A DNA stretch of 64,000 nt, from contig NZ_JAQIOZ010000018.1 of the NCBI RefSeq assembly GCF_028023675.1, forward strand, positions 45,831-109,830. Direction: 5' to 3'. Both the position numbers and the translations under genes were made by a program. Under the pieces are notes generated by a model. That model made no database searches, was not told the DNA's origin, and saw nothing but the letters and a program-made list of their open reading frames with translations. Positions 17,428 to 25,191 of this stretch are shown here, in pieces (the stretch's first letter is position 1; each line of letters opens with the position of its first letter). The stretch is from Primorskyibacter aestuariivivens. GTDB lineage: Bacteria > Pseudomonadota > Alphaproteobacteria > Rhodobacterales > Rhodobacteraceae.

Positions 17428-17982
17428 ATGCACTGGAAAGTCAAGAAGACAATCGTGATGGTCGGCATGATGGGAGCGGGGAAAACCGCCGTGGGCCGGG
17501 CGCTCGCCAACAGGCTTGGCGTGCCGTTTCTCGATTCGGATGCCGAGATTGTGGACGCCGCCAACATGTCCATCGCCGAGATTTTCGAGCGCGATGGCGA
17601 GGCGTTTTTCCGGGCCAAGGAAAGTCAGGTGATCGACCGGCTTCTGGACAGCGAACGCTGTGTCCTGTCCACCGGCGGCGGCGCGTTTCTTGCCGAGGGC
17701 AACCGCCAGATGATCTCGGACAAGGGCGTGTCGGTCTGGCTCAATGCCGATATCGACCTGCTCTGGAGCCGTGTGAAACATAAAGACACGCGGCCGCTGT
17801 TGCGCACGGAAAACCCCCGCGCCACGCTTGAGGCGATCTATGACGCGCGCGTGCCGCTTTATGCCAAGGCGGATCTGCGGGTGGATGCAGACCGCGATGT
17901 GACGATCGAGGCCATGGCGGGCCGCGTCATCGACGCGTTGCTTACCCGGCCGGATGTGTTGGAGAAAGTCGATGATAACTGA
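17428..17982 (+). CDS. aroK: Shikimate kinase
   Basis: A 184-residue kinase phosphorylating shikimate in the chorismate pathway. The P-loop GMMGAGKT (residues 13-20), the shikimate-binding DSDAEI and FRAKESQV segments, the STGGGAFL loop and the lid Arg in KHKDTRPLLRTENPRA are all present. It overlaps aroB by 11 bases, a classic aroKB pair. It is divergent from the small membrane protein gene. Confidence 0.96.
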   Translation: MHWKVKKTIVMVGMMGAGKTAVGRALANRLGVPFLDSDAEIVDAANMSIAEIFERDGEAFFRAKESQVIDRLLDSERCVLSTGGGAFLAEGNRQMISDKGVSVWLNADIDLLWSRVKHKDTRPLLRTENPRATLEAIYDARVPLYAKADLRVDADRDVTIEAMAGRVIDALLTRPDVLEKVDDN

Positions 17983-19078
17983 GGTGCATGTCCCGCTAGG
18001 CGAGAGGGCCTATGACATTCGCATCGGCGGCGGTCTACTGGGCCGCGCCGGGGCCGAGATCGCGCCGCTGCTGCACCGTTCGCGCGTGGCGGTGATCACG
18101 GACGAAAATGTCGGTGCGCGGCATCTGGACACCCTGCGCACCGGGTTGGCGGCCGAGGGGATCGAGATGGTGTCACTGGCCTTGCCGCCGGGGGAGTCCA
18201 CCAAGGGCTGGCCGCAGTTTTCGCGCGCGGTCGAATGGCTGCTGGAGCAAAAGGTCGAACGCCGCGACGTGGTGGTGGCGCTTGGTGGCGGGGTGATCGG
18301 CGATCTGGTGGGTTTTGCCGCCGCCGTTTTGCGCCGGGGCGTGCGCTTTGTGCAGATCCCGACCTCGCTTCTGGCGCAGGTCGACAGTTCCGTGGGTGGC
18401 AAGACCGGCATCAACGCGCCGCAGGGTAAGAACCTGATCGGGGCGTTTCATCAGCCGAGCCTTGTTCTGGCGGACACTGATGTGCTCAAGACCCTGCCGA
18501 CGCGCGATTTCCTCGCGGGCTATGGCGAGGTGGTGAAATACGGGTTGCTTGGCGACGCCGCGTTTTTCGAATGGCTGGAAGAGAACGGACCCGCGTTGGC
18601 CGCCGGGGATGACGATGCGCGCATCTATGCGGTGCGCCGCTCCTGCGAGATGAAGGCCGAGATCGTCGTGCGCGACGAGACGGAGCAAGGCGACCGGGCG
18701 TTGCTCAATCTCGGCCATACCTTCTGCCACGCGCTGGAGGCGGCAACGGGCTATTCCGACCGGCTGTTGCATGGCGAAGGCGTGGCCGTGGGCTGTGCGC
18801 TGGCCTTTGAGTTGTCGTCGCGGCTGGGGCTGTGTGCGCAGGAAGATCCCAGCCGGGTGCGCGCCCATCTCAAGGCGATGGGGATGAAATGCGACCTGTC
18901 CGACATCCCCGGCGATCTGCCGGGGGCCGAGGCGCTGCTGGAGTTGATGGGACAGGACAAAAAGGTCGTGGACGGGCAATTGCGCTTTATCCTCGCGCGC
19001 GGCATCGGGCAGGCCTTTGTCACCTCGGACGTGCCGCGCGAGGCGGTGCTGGACGTGTTGCACGACGGACTCTCGTAA
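17972..19078 (+). CDS. aroB: 3-dehydroquinate synthase
   Basis: A 368-residue NAD- and metal-dependent enzyme making 3-dehydroquinate from DAHP. Landmarks are ALGGGVIGDLVGFAA (nucleotide-binding glycine loop), PTSLLAQVDSSVGGKTGIN, the GYGEVVKYG substrate loop and the metal ligand regions NLGHTFCHALE and HGEGVAVG. The start ATG 17972 lies inside the end of aroK, implying translational coupling. Length is as expected. Confidence 0.97.
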   Translation: MITEVHVPLGERAYDIRIGGGLLGRAGAEIAPLLHRSRVAVITDENVGARHLDTLRTGLAAEGIEMVSLALPPGESTKGWPQFSRAVEWLLEQKVERRDVVVALGGGVIGDLVGFAAAVLRRGVRFVQIPTSLLAQVDSSVGGKTGINAPQGKNLIGAFHQPSLVLADTDVLKTLPTRDFLAGYGEVVKYGLLGDAAFFEWLEENGPALAAGDDDARIYAVRRSCEMKAEIVVRDETEQGDRALLNLGHTFCHALEAATGYSDRLLHGEGVAVGCALAFELSSRLGLCAQEDPSRVRAHLKAMGMKCDLSDIPGDLPGAEALLELMGQDKKVVDGQLRFILARGIGQAFVTSDVPREAVLDVLHDGLS

Positions 19079-19083
19079 ACGCC

Positions 19084-19103
19084 AAATTCTGTCGACAGAA
19101 TTT
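19084..19103. repeat. 20-bp perfect palindrome after aroB
   Basis: aaattctgtcgacagaattt is a perfect 20-bp palindrome, 6 bases after the aroB stop and immediately followed by a further self-complementary gcaaattt stretch. It could act as a cruciform, a protein-binding site or an mRNA 3'-end stem. There is no T-run after it. Confidence 0.5.
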
Positions 19104-19189
19104 GCAAATTTGGGCGCGGGTGGTCATGGTGGTGTCAGGGAATTTGCTGTGGCGCGTCCGGCGAGGGGATGACTTTTTGCTGAGACGCG

Positions 19190-19224
19190 CTTGAGGGGGC
19201 TTTGTGCCCCTCAAGACGCCTTTT
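19190..19224 (+). terminator. Probable rho-independent terminator of aroKB
   Basis: CTTGAGGGG (19190-19198) pairs with CCCCTCAAG (19207-19215) across an 8-base loop, followed by acgcctttt. The T-run is short. It sits downstream of aroB on the forward strand. Confidence 0.55.
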
Positions 19225-19234
19225 CAAGTGTGGT

Positions 19235-19310
19235 GTGAGTCGCCTGCGCGTCAAGGACAAGCCGCCTTTGGCGGTCGGCTGCGCCGATCCTTGATCCCCA
19301 GCCGACTCAC
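19235..19310. repeat. Long nested inverted repeat in the aroB-DUF1638 gap
   Basis: The outer arms gtgagtcg (19235-19242) and cgactcac (19303-19310) enclose tcaagga/tccttga arms and an inner ccgcc-ttt-ggcgg hairpin. Transcribed from either side, it could fold into one extended stem. Its right arm overlaps the end of the DUF1638 gene. It may be a bidirectional terminator or a stability element. Confidence 0.4.
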
Positions 19311-19942
19311 GGGGCCAGTTGGGCCAACGACGTCTCAAGTTCCCCGTAGCCCGTAAAGCGGTATTCATAGTCCAGCCCGAGACGCTCGGCACAGGCGCGC
19401 GCCTTGTCTTCAAGCGCCGGGTCTTTTGTCTGGGCCTGGTATATCAGCTTGGTGTAATTGCCAAAAATCATGTCACGCAGTTCCGGGTGCCGGTCCAGCC
19501 CCATGGGCCGCCAGACGAAGGCGTCGAACTGTTTCACCAGAAAATCGGTGAGGAAAAACGCCGTCATGTCGGCGTCGCTCGTGCGGGCGAAATCGTCATT
19601 GCCCTGGAAAAAACTGTAGCAATGCGGGCCCTCGACCATTTCGACGCCCAGCTCCCTGCAGCGCGCTTCAAGCAGTCCGCCGGTGCCGCAATCGGCATAG
19701 ACGACGAAGATCGTTTCATAATCGGCGCGGTGTTTCTCTACCGCCTCGGTCACGGCCTCGGTGATCTTTTCGGGGTAGAGATGCAGCTTGGCGGGCAGGC
19801 AGGTCAGGTCCAGATGGGTCCAGCCATTGGCCGATTTCAGCGCTAGGATTTCCCGCGCCAGCGCACCGCAGGCAATCAGCAGCACCCGCCCGCGGCCCTT
19901 TGGCGGCAGACCGTCCTCGGTCAAGGTCACATCGTCAAGCAT
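19307..19942 (-). CDS. DUF1638 family protein (methyl-transfer-associated)
   Basis: A 211-residue protein with the DUF1638 pattern: VLLIACGALAREILAL near the start, HLDLTCLPAKLHLYPEKI, FVVYADCGTGGLLEARC and MVEGPHCYSFFQG. Several conserved Cys/His residues (CGAL, CLPA, ADCGTGG, PHCY) suggest metal or corrinoid contact. The family is often found beside corrinoid methyltransferases. I recall that fitness work in a related roseobacter linked DUF1638 to a split methionine synthase; this was not checked. It follows the corrinoid-protein gene by 67 bases on the same strand. The start is ATG 19942; upstream sequence is non-coding in style. Confidence 0.8.
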   Translation of the reverse strand: MLDDVTLTEDGLPPKGRGRVLLIACGALAREILALKSANGWTHLDLTCLPAKLHLYPEKITEAVTEAVEKHRADYETIFVVYADCGTGGLLEARCRELGVEMVEGPHCYSFFQGNDDFARTSDADMTAFFLTDFLVKQFDAFVWRPMGLDRHPELRDMIFGNYTKLIYQAQTKDPALEDKARACAERLGLDYEYRFTGYGELETSLAQLAP

Positions 19943-20009
19943 GTCATGCCCCCATGAAAAAGGCCCGCGCTCCGGGATGGAGGCGGGCCCTTGTCCGAAT
20001 GGCTCGAGC

Positions 20010-20711
20010 TCAGCCCGCCAGTTGGTTGTGTTTGCGCGACACGAATTCCTTGGCGGTTTCCACAGCCACTGCAGCGTCACGGCAATAGGCGTCGGCACCG
20101 ATGGCCTTGCCAAACTCCTCGTTCAGCGGCGCACCGCCCACCAGCACGATGTAATCATCGCGCTTGCCCTGTTCCACCATCGTGTCGATCACGACTTTCA
20201 TGTAAGGCATGGTGGTGGTCAGAAGGGCGGACATGCCGAGAATATCGGGCTCTTCCGCTTCCAGAGCTTCCATGTAGCTTTCCACCGGGTTGTTGATGCC
20301 CAGATCGACCACCTCGAAACCCGCGCCTTCCATCATCATCGACACAAGGTTCTTGCCGATGTCGTGGATATCGCCCTTGACCGTGCCGATCACCATCTTG
20401 CCCACGCGGGGCGCGCCGGTTTCGGCCAGCAGCGGTTTGAGAATGGCCATGCCGCCCTTCATCGCATTGGCGGCCAGCAGCACTTCGGGGACGAAAAGGA
20501 TACCGTCGCGGAAATCCTTGCCGACGATGGTCATGCCGCCCACAAGCGCCTCGGTCAGGATGCGATAAGGCGCCCAGTCGCGTTCGAGAAGGATGTTCAC
20601 GCCCTCTTCGATCTCTTCCTTGAGACCGTCATAGAGGTCGTCGAACATCTGCTGGACCAGTTCCTCGTCGTCGAGTTCGGAGAGGATGATGTCGTCTTCT
20701 TCATCGGACAT
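20010..20711 (-). CDS. Methyltransferase corrinoid protein (B12-binding)
   Basis: A 233-residue protein with an acidic N-terminus, a MetH-type cap helical domain (about 12-95; ALVGGMTIVGKDFRDGILFVPEVL) and a Rossmann-like B12 domain. The cobalt-ligating motif GDIHDIGKN contains His116; SALLTTTMPYMK and VGGAPLNEEFGKAIGADAY follow. It would carry a methyl group as methylcobalamin between two methyltransferases. With the homocysteine methyltransferase at 22276-23292 and the DUF1638 gene next to it, it probably forms part of a split cobalamin-dependent methionine synthase. A pterin-binding subunit is not in this window. Confidence 0.9.
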   Translation of the reverse strand: MSDEEDDIILSELDDEELVQQMFDDLYDGLKEEIEEGVNILLERDWAPYRILTEALVGGMTIVGKDFRDGILFVPEVLLAANAMKGGMAILKPLLAETGAPRVGKMVIGTVKGDIHDIGKNLVSMMMEGAGFEVVDLGINNPVESYMEALEAEEPDILGMSALLTTTMPYMKVVIDTMVEQGKRDDYIVLVGGAPLNEEFGKAIGADAYCRDAAVAVETAKEFVSRKHNQLAG

Positions 20712-20770
20712 TGCGCGATTCCTTTGCCTTGGGCTGTGTTGCCCGGGTTTTCATCAGCTTTTGCCGTTTT

Positions 20771-20798
20771 GTCGCAGACCCACTTGGCGGATTGCGAC
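20771..20798. promoter_or_regulatory. Inverted repeat upstream of the corrinoid-protein gene
   Basis: gtcgca (20771-20776) and tgcgac (20793-20798) are inverted with a 16-base spacer, about 60-90 bases before the corrinoid gene start (20711) and 80-110 before the divergent radical SAM gene. It is a possible operator. Confidence 0.3.
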
Positions 20799-20880
20799 AT
20801 AGGGCCACCCGCAACCGACGCGTGATCCTTGCGGCGGGGCGGGAATTGCATTTGTTCTCTTTATGTTCTAATTCTTGAGA

Positions 20881-21966
20881 ATGGATGAGCCGATCTTGCA
20901 TGTGGACGCGGCGCGACGGCCCGGCCGCGGGGCAACGCGGAACGAGACCGGGCGCTTTGAACGCGAGACCCGGGTGACGGTGCCCGATGGCTGGGACATT
21001 GAAGAAGAGCGGCCCATGATCCGCACCGAGGTGACCGAGGAGACGGCGCGCAGCCTGATCACCTATAACCGGTCGCCCGATCTGCCCTTTGACCGCTCGA
21101 TCAATCCCTACAGGGGCTGCGAACATGGCTGCATCTATTGTTTCGCGCGGCCCAGCCATGCGTATCTGGGGCTGTCGCCGGGGCTGGATTTCGAGACGCG
21201 GCTGGTGGCGCGGCCCAACGCTGCCGAGGTGCTGACGCGGGAGCTGCGGGCGCGCAGGTACAAGGTCGCGCCGATTGCCATCGGCACGAATACCGATCCC
21301 TATCAACCGGTTGAGCGGGATCGCGGCATCATGCGGGACTGCCTGAGGGTTTTGCGCGATTGCAATCATCCGGTGGCCATTGTCACCAAGGGCACGCTGG
21401 TGGAGCGCGATATCGACCTGCTTGCGCCGATGGCGGAAAAGGGCCTTGCGCGTGTTGGCATCTCGATCACCACGCTGGATGCGGATCTGGCGCGGCGGAT
21501 GGAGCCGCGTGTGCCGTCGCCCAAACGGCGTTTGGCGACGATCAAGCGGCTGGCGGAGGCAGGGATTGGCGTGCGGCTCATGGTGTCGCCGGTGGTGCCC
21601 GCGCTGACCGATCCCGAGCTTGAGGCGATACTGGAGGCCGGGGCAGAGGCGGGCGCGGAGGCGGCAAGCTGGATCATGCTGCGCTTGCCCAGGGAAGTGT
21701 CGCCGCTGTGGCAGGCATGGCTGGCCGAGCACTATCCGGACCGCGCCGGGCGCATCATGGCGCGGCTGCGCGAAATGCATGGCGGCAAGGATTATGACGC
21801 GCGCTGGGGCCACCGGATGCGCGGGCAGGGGCATTACGCGGCGCTGATCAAGGCGCGGTTCGAACGGGCGGCGCGCAAGCTGGGGCTTGACCGGGGGCTG
21901 CCAGAGTTGCGTTGTGACCTGTTCACACGCCCCGACATGTCGGGGGATCAGCTGTCCTTGTTCTGA
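20881..21966 (+). CDS. PA0069-type radical SAM protein
   Basis: About 361 residues. The radical SAM cluster motif C-x3-C-x2-C is in YRGCEHGCIYCFARPSHAYL, near residue 75. AIGTNTDPYQPVER and VAIVTKGTLVERDIDLL follow in the barrel, with the characteristic ISITTLDADLARRMEPRVPS segment. These proteins resemble SplB-type enzymes, but their substrate is unknown. Start at ATG 20881 (a TTG lies two codons upstream); the ribosome-binding site is weak. It is transcribed away from the corrinoid-protein gene and lies between parts of the probable methionine-synthase set, but a functional link is not shown. Confidence 0.88.
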   Translation: MDEPILHVDAARRPGRGATRNETGRFERETRVTVPDGWDIEEERPMIRTEVTEETARSLITYNRSPDLPFDRSINPYRGCEHGCIYCFARPSHAYLGLSPGLDFETRLVARPNAAEVLTRELRARRYKVAPIAIGTNTDPYQPVERDRGIMRDCLRVLRDCNHPVAIVTKGTLVERDIDLLAPMAEKGLARVGISITTLDADLARRMEPRVPSPKRRLATIKRLAEAGIGVRLMVSPVVPALTDPELEAILEAGAEAGAEAASWIMLRLPREVSPLWQAWLAEHYPDRAGRIMARLREMHGGKDYDARWGHRMRGQGHYAALIKARFERAARKLGLDRGLPELRCDLFTRPDMSGDQLSLF

Positions 21967-22000
21967 GACGGATGGCACGTTCGGCTGGTGGAATGTGCCC

Positions 22001-22231
22001 TCACCGTAACAAGCGGATCTCTTCGCGGTTACAAAAAGCGATCGTTTGACCGGCATTTTCCACGGCACGAAAGCCGCGCCGGTCCAGTTCTGCCAGGAAC
22101 CGGTCCATGCCGACGATCCGTTCGATATCGCGTGTCTTGCGCCGGACCACGCCGCCCTGTGCCGCGGCACGCGCGGAAAACGGCGCGCAGAGCCAGTCAT
22201 CGGGGCGGATTTGGTCGGGCAGGAAGGACAT
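22001..22231 (-). CDS. Small conserved-looking hypothetical protein
   Basis: A 76-residue soluble protein (MSFLPDQIRPDDWLCAPFSA ... DRFLAELDRRGFRAVENAGQ ... IAFCNREEIRLLR). I do not recognise a domain. It begins 44 bases after the homocysteine methyltransferase stop on the same strand and is probably co-transcribed with it. Two cysteines are present but form no metal motif. Confidence 0.6.
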   Translation of the reverse strand: MSFLPDQIRPDDWLCAPFSARAAAQGGVVRRKTRDIERIVGMDRFLAELDRRGFRAVENAGQTIAFCNREEIRLLR

Positions 22232-22275
22232 GCCACGACTTTATTCCTATCCTGGTTAACGTCCGGTGAAGCGTT

Positions 22276-23292
22276 TCAGGCGCGGCGACGGCGACGTTTG
22301 CGCGTGGGGGTGGCTTCGCCCGATCCGTCACTGTCCGAGGTGAAAGGCCCCAGCGCCTCAACAATCTGCTCCAGCGTTGGTGTCCCGTTGGCCGGGCGTG
22401 TTTCCAGCGCCTCACGCATGGCGCGCAGATGCTCGGGCTTGGTCCCGCAGCAACCGCCGATGATCTTCGCGCCGCAGTCCCGCGCCAGCACGGCGTAATC
22501 GGCCATCAGGTCCGGCGTGCCATCATAGTGAATATGCCCGTCGACATATTTCGGGATGCCTGCATTCCCCTTGGAAATCATAGGTATTTCAGGGGATTGC
22601 GCGCCAAAGCTCAACAAAGTGCGCAGCAGGTCCGACGCCCCGGTGCCGCAATTTGCGCCAAAGGCCAGCGGCGGGTTCGGCAGGCCCTGCACCAGCGCCA
22701 CCATGTCAGCGGCGGTCACGCCCATCATGGTGCGCCCGGCCGTGTCAAAGCTCATCGTTCCGCACCAGTCCATGCCGGCCAGCGCAAAGGCCTCGGCCGC
22801 TGCGCGGAATTCCTCGGGGGCCGAGATCGTCTCGACCCAGAGCACATCGGCCCCGCCCGCTTTCAGCCCTTCGGCCTGTTCGTGAAACATCTCGACAGCG
22901 GCAGAATGCGACAGCGATCCCACCGGCTCCATGATCTCGCCCGTGGGTCCCACCGACCCCGCCACCACAACAGGACGCCCGGCGGAATCCGCCACTTCTC
23001 GGCCCAGTTCGGCGGCGATGCGGTTCAGTTCCTGCACCCGGTCCTGCGCGTCATGCAGTTTCAGACGCGAGGCATTGGCCCCGAAAGAGTTCGTCAGGAA
23101 CAGATCCGACCCGGCATCGACCGCGCCACGATAGAGCGCGCGGATCTTGTCCGGGGCGTCCACGTTCCACAGCTCGGGCGCGTCACCGGACATCAGCCCC
23201 ATGTCAAACAGGTTGGTGCCCGTGGCCCCATCGGCCAGAAGCCAGTCGCGTTTGGCGAGCAGATCGGAGAGCAGATTGGGGGTGTCGGCCAT
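22276..23292 (-). CDS. bmt: Homocysteine S-methyltransferase (betaine-homocysteine methyltransferase-like)
   Basis: A 338-residue Pfam S-methyl_trans protein that moves a methyl group to homocysteine, making methionine. LLADGATGTNLFDMGL opens the barrel; FGANCGTG and GGCCGTKPEHLRAM supply the three zinc-binding cysteines. The C-terminal tail is Arg-rich (TRKRRRRRA). The protein lacks the B12 and pterin domains of full MetH, which fits a split enzyme with the nearby corrinoid protein. A betaine- or DMSP-dependent role is the alternative. No SAM or SAH riboswitch was recognised upstream. Confidence 0.88.
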   Translation of the reverse strand: MADTPNLLSDLLAKRDWLLADGATGTNLFDMGLMSGDAPELWNVDAPDKIRALYRGAVDAGSDLFLTNSFGANASRLKLHDAQDRVQELNRIAAELGREVADSAGRPVVVAGSVGPTGEIMEPVGSLSHSAAVEMFHEQAEGLKAGGADVLWVETISAPEEFRAAAEAFALAGMDWCGTMSFDTAGRTMMGVTAADMVALVQGLPNPPLAFGANCGTGASDLLRTLLSFGAQSPEIPMISKGNAGIPKYVDGHIHYDGTPDLMADYAVLARDCGAKIIGGCCGTKPEHLRAMREALETRPANGTPTLEQIVEALGPFTSDSDGSGEATPTRKRRRRRA

Positions 23293-23353
23293 GTCGGCCT
23301 CCGTTGATAATGGTTTGGGAGCGGGGTGCCACAGGTGGTGTCTTGAGGCAAAT

Positions 23354-23444
23354 TCATAATTCTCAAGATGATTATGAGCTTGTGGAGCGATTTGTGTTTA
23401 ATGGATCATATGATCTTGAAATTTGGGCTATATGGTCTAAATTT
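23354..23444 (+). promoter_or_regulatory. Promoter/operator region of the Xre-RES operon
   Basis: An AT-rich stretch holding the inverted repeat tcataat/attatga (23354-23360 and 23371-23377), the palindrome gatcatatgatc (23404-23415) and paired aaattt elements (23419-23424 and 23439-23444). A weak promoter, TTGAAA (23416-23421) with TAAATT (23438-23443), is possible. Such repeats would fit autorepression by the antitoxin. A strong GGAGG follows at 23451. Confidence 0.5.
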
Positions 23445-23460
23445 TAACCCGGAGGTCCCC

Positions 23461-23850
23461 ATGCTTCAAACCGTTTCTGATCACCATGTCCCGGATCGTC
23501 AGGCCATCGCGCTCAAAGCCTTTGGTCGGATTGCCGAGGCGTGGTCTTTGACCCAGCCCGAGGCCGCGGGGCTGGCGGATATGTCGGTATCTACTTGGAA
23601 ACGTGCGAAAAAGCCGGGGTTTTCCGGCGATCTGACCCGGGACCAGATGCTGCGGCTCAGTGCATTGATCGGGCTCTACAAATCGCTCGAATTGTATTTC
23701 AGCCGGCCATTGGCACGGGACTGGGTGAAATTGCCCAACCAGGGCCCGGAATTCGACGGCGCGCGCCCGGTCGACGCAATGATCGCGGGCGGATTGCCGA
23801 AAATCCTGCGGGTGCGGTCCTATGTCGATGCGCTTCGGGGCGGCATGTGA
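23461..23850 (+). CDS. Xre/ParS-type antitoxin (MbcA-like toxin-binding domain)
   Basis: A 129-residue antitoxin. The N-terminal HTH-like region (AWSLTQPEAAGLADMSVSTW, about 28-50) would bind the operon promoter. The C-terminal Xre/MbcA/ParS domain (about 70-129; LYKSLELYFSRPLARDWVKL and AMIAGGLPKILRVRSYVDAL) would mask the toxin active site. Start at 23461 is set by GGAGG 5 bases upstream. Its end overlaps the RES toxin start by 4 bases, so the two are translationally coupled. Confidence 0.9.
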   Translation: MLQTVSDHHVPDRQAIALKAFGRIAEAWSLTQPEAAGLADMSVSTWKRAKKPGFSGDLTRDQMLRLSALIGLYKSLELYFSRPLARDWVKLPNQGPEFDGARPVDAMIAGGLPKILRVRSYVDALRGGM

Positions 23851-24536
23851 AGACCACCGCGCTCAACATCCGCGCGCTTGTCCGGTTGATCTCCGAGACC
23901 CATCACAAACCGCCCGTGCTGCGCGGGCTGGTGGACAGTGACGAAGAGGCGGCGATCCTGGCCGAGATCGAGGGCGAAACAAGCGCGCGCCTGATGGCCG
24001 AGCGTGAAGGCAGCCCGGGGATCGACCGCCGCGAACTGGCCTTTGCCCGCCGCTCCCATGACCTGAAGCTTTACGGCCAAAGCCATATCAACGCGGCCTT
24101 TGCCTATACGCGCCCCACCGGCAACCGCTTTAACAGCGGTGATCGTGGGGCGTGGTATTCTGCGTGGGAGTTGATGACCAGCGCGCAGGAAGTGGGTTTT
24201 CACCGGACGCGGGAATTGGGATTCATCGGGGTCTATGAGGACCGGGCGCGTTATGTCGAATTGCTGGCGGATTTCATCGGCGATTTTCCCGATCTGACGG
24301 GCGCGACGCATCCCGCGCTCGATCCCGATCCGGCGCGGGGATATCCGGCGGGGCAGGCGCTGGCACAGGACCTGCGCCGTGCGGGGCACCGCGGGCTGAT
24401 TTACCCGTCCCTGCGCCATGCGGGCGGGCGCTGTTTCGTGGCGTTTGATCCGGGGATTATCCAGAATGTGCGTCCGGGGGCGAGTTGGGAGCTGGTCTGG
24501 GACGGGGCACCGGAGTTCAGTATCGAAGGGGTGTGA
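23847..24536 (+). CDS. RES-domain toxin (NAD+ phosphorylase family)
   Basis: A 229-residue RES protein. Characterised members (MbcT, Res) deplete cellular NAD+. Candidate catalytic residues are Arg94 (GNRFNSG), Glu115 (TSAQEVGFH) and Ser188 (IYPSLRHAGGRCFVAF). GTG 23847 is used because the antitoxin stop overlaps it (GTGA). The gene is of normal GC content, unlike the operon that follows. Intact and probably active; the antitoxin is directly upstream. Confidence 0.9.
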   Translation: MKTTALNIRALVRLISETHHKPPVLRGLVDSDEEAAILAEIEGETSARLMAEREGSPGIDRRELAFARRSHDLKLYGQSHINAAFAYTRPTGNRFNSGDRGAWYSAWELMTSAQEVGFHRTRELGFIGVYEDRARYVELLADFIGDFPDLTGATHPALDPDPARGYPAGQALAQDLRRAGHRGLIYPSLRHAGGRCFVAFDPGIIQNVRPGASWELVWDGAPEFSIEGV

Positions 24537-24671
24537 GGGGGGGAGGGAGATGCATGGTCGGTGGAGGTTGACCAATGTCTGTAGTCAGCCCTATTCAGCA
24601 GTTCTGCCTTGCAAGCGATGAAGGACCGGTACAGTCTCCAGTTTGAGCTGTTCAAGAAAATTCCATACCAG

Positions 24672-24711
24672 CTCACGGGATGTGACAACTACCTCACGGG
24701 ATATGACAGCT
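24672..24711 (+). repeat. Tandem 19-bp direct repeat before the hydrophobic-protein gene
   Basis: ctcacgggatgtgacaact (24672-24690) and ctcacgggatatgacagct (24693-24711) differ at two positions and are spaced by 21 bases, two helical turns. They abut the predicted start codon at 24712. Flanking ttccata (24661-24667) and tatggaa (24711-24717) are inverted. A regulator-binding or translational-control site is plausible. Confidence 0.6.
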
Positions 24712-25191
24712 ATGGAAACTAATTTAGACGCTCAGCCCAAAACATTTGCAGAAGCACTTCAGTTGGTTCAGGCTACGCCGAGCTTGCGAAAAATTAAGTC
24801 ATTTTTGGACAAATCAAACCTATCGGCAGACATGAAAGCGCTGTTGTATGATATTGCCAGAGTGACCGTAAAAATAGGCACGACGGTTATCTTTATTGGC
24901 CGGCGCATATTCGAGATCGCGTCCGCTTTGGCCTCAAAATTCCCAAATTTGACCATCGGCACTCTTGTGGGGCTGGTTATTGCAACTTTACTCGGCGGCA
25001 CCCTTGGTGCGATGTCAATTGCAGGCGCAACGCCATTTGCTGGTCTCGCAGCCCTTTTATCAAAGTTGGTCGTTCTTCTCGGCGTCGGGAAAGGCTTCAT
25101 AGACGACCTGCGCAACAATGCTGCGAAGGCTGAAATGGACCGTGTGTCTGCGCAATTTAATGCTCTTGGCATGGGTTTTGTACAATCATGA
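24712..25191 (+). CDS. Hydrophobic membrane protein, first gene of a two-gene accessory operon
   Basis: About 159 residues. The N-terminal half is charged and helical (FAEALQLVQATPSLRKIKSF, LSADMKALLYDIARVTVKI). The second half is a long Gly/Ala/Leu-rich hydrophobic stretch (about 79-128; TIGTLVGLVIATLLGGTLGA and GLAALLSKLVVLLGVGKGF) that could form a helical hairpin in a membrane, followed by a charged tail. I recognise no family. Base composition is visibly lower in GC than neighbouring core genes, suggesting acquisition. The start is uncertain (ATG 24703 or 24712; no good ribosome-binding site). The stop overlaps the TerB-like gene (ATGA). Confidence 0.7.
   Translation: METNLDAQPKTFAEALQLVQATPSLRKIKSFLDKSNLSADMKALLYDIARVTVKIGTTVIFIGRRIFEIASALASKFPNLTIGTLVGLVIATLLGGTLGAMSIAGATPFAGLAALLSKLVVLLGVGKGFIDDLRNNAAKAEMDRVSAQFNALGMGFVQS

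Noticed and set aside
23293..23353. Possible SAM or SAH riboswitch upstream of bmt
   Set aside because: None of the core sequence elements I know for SAM-II, SAH or SAM/SAH riboswitches could be found in the leader.
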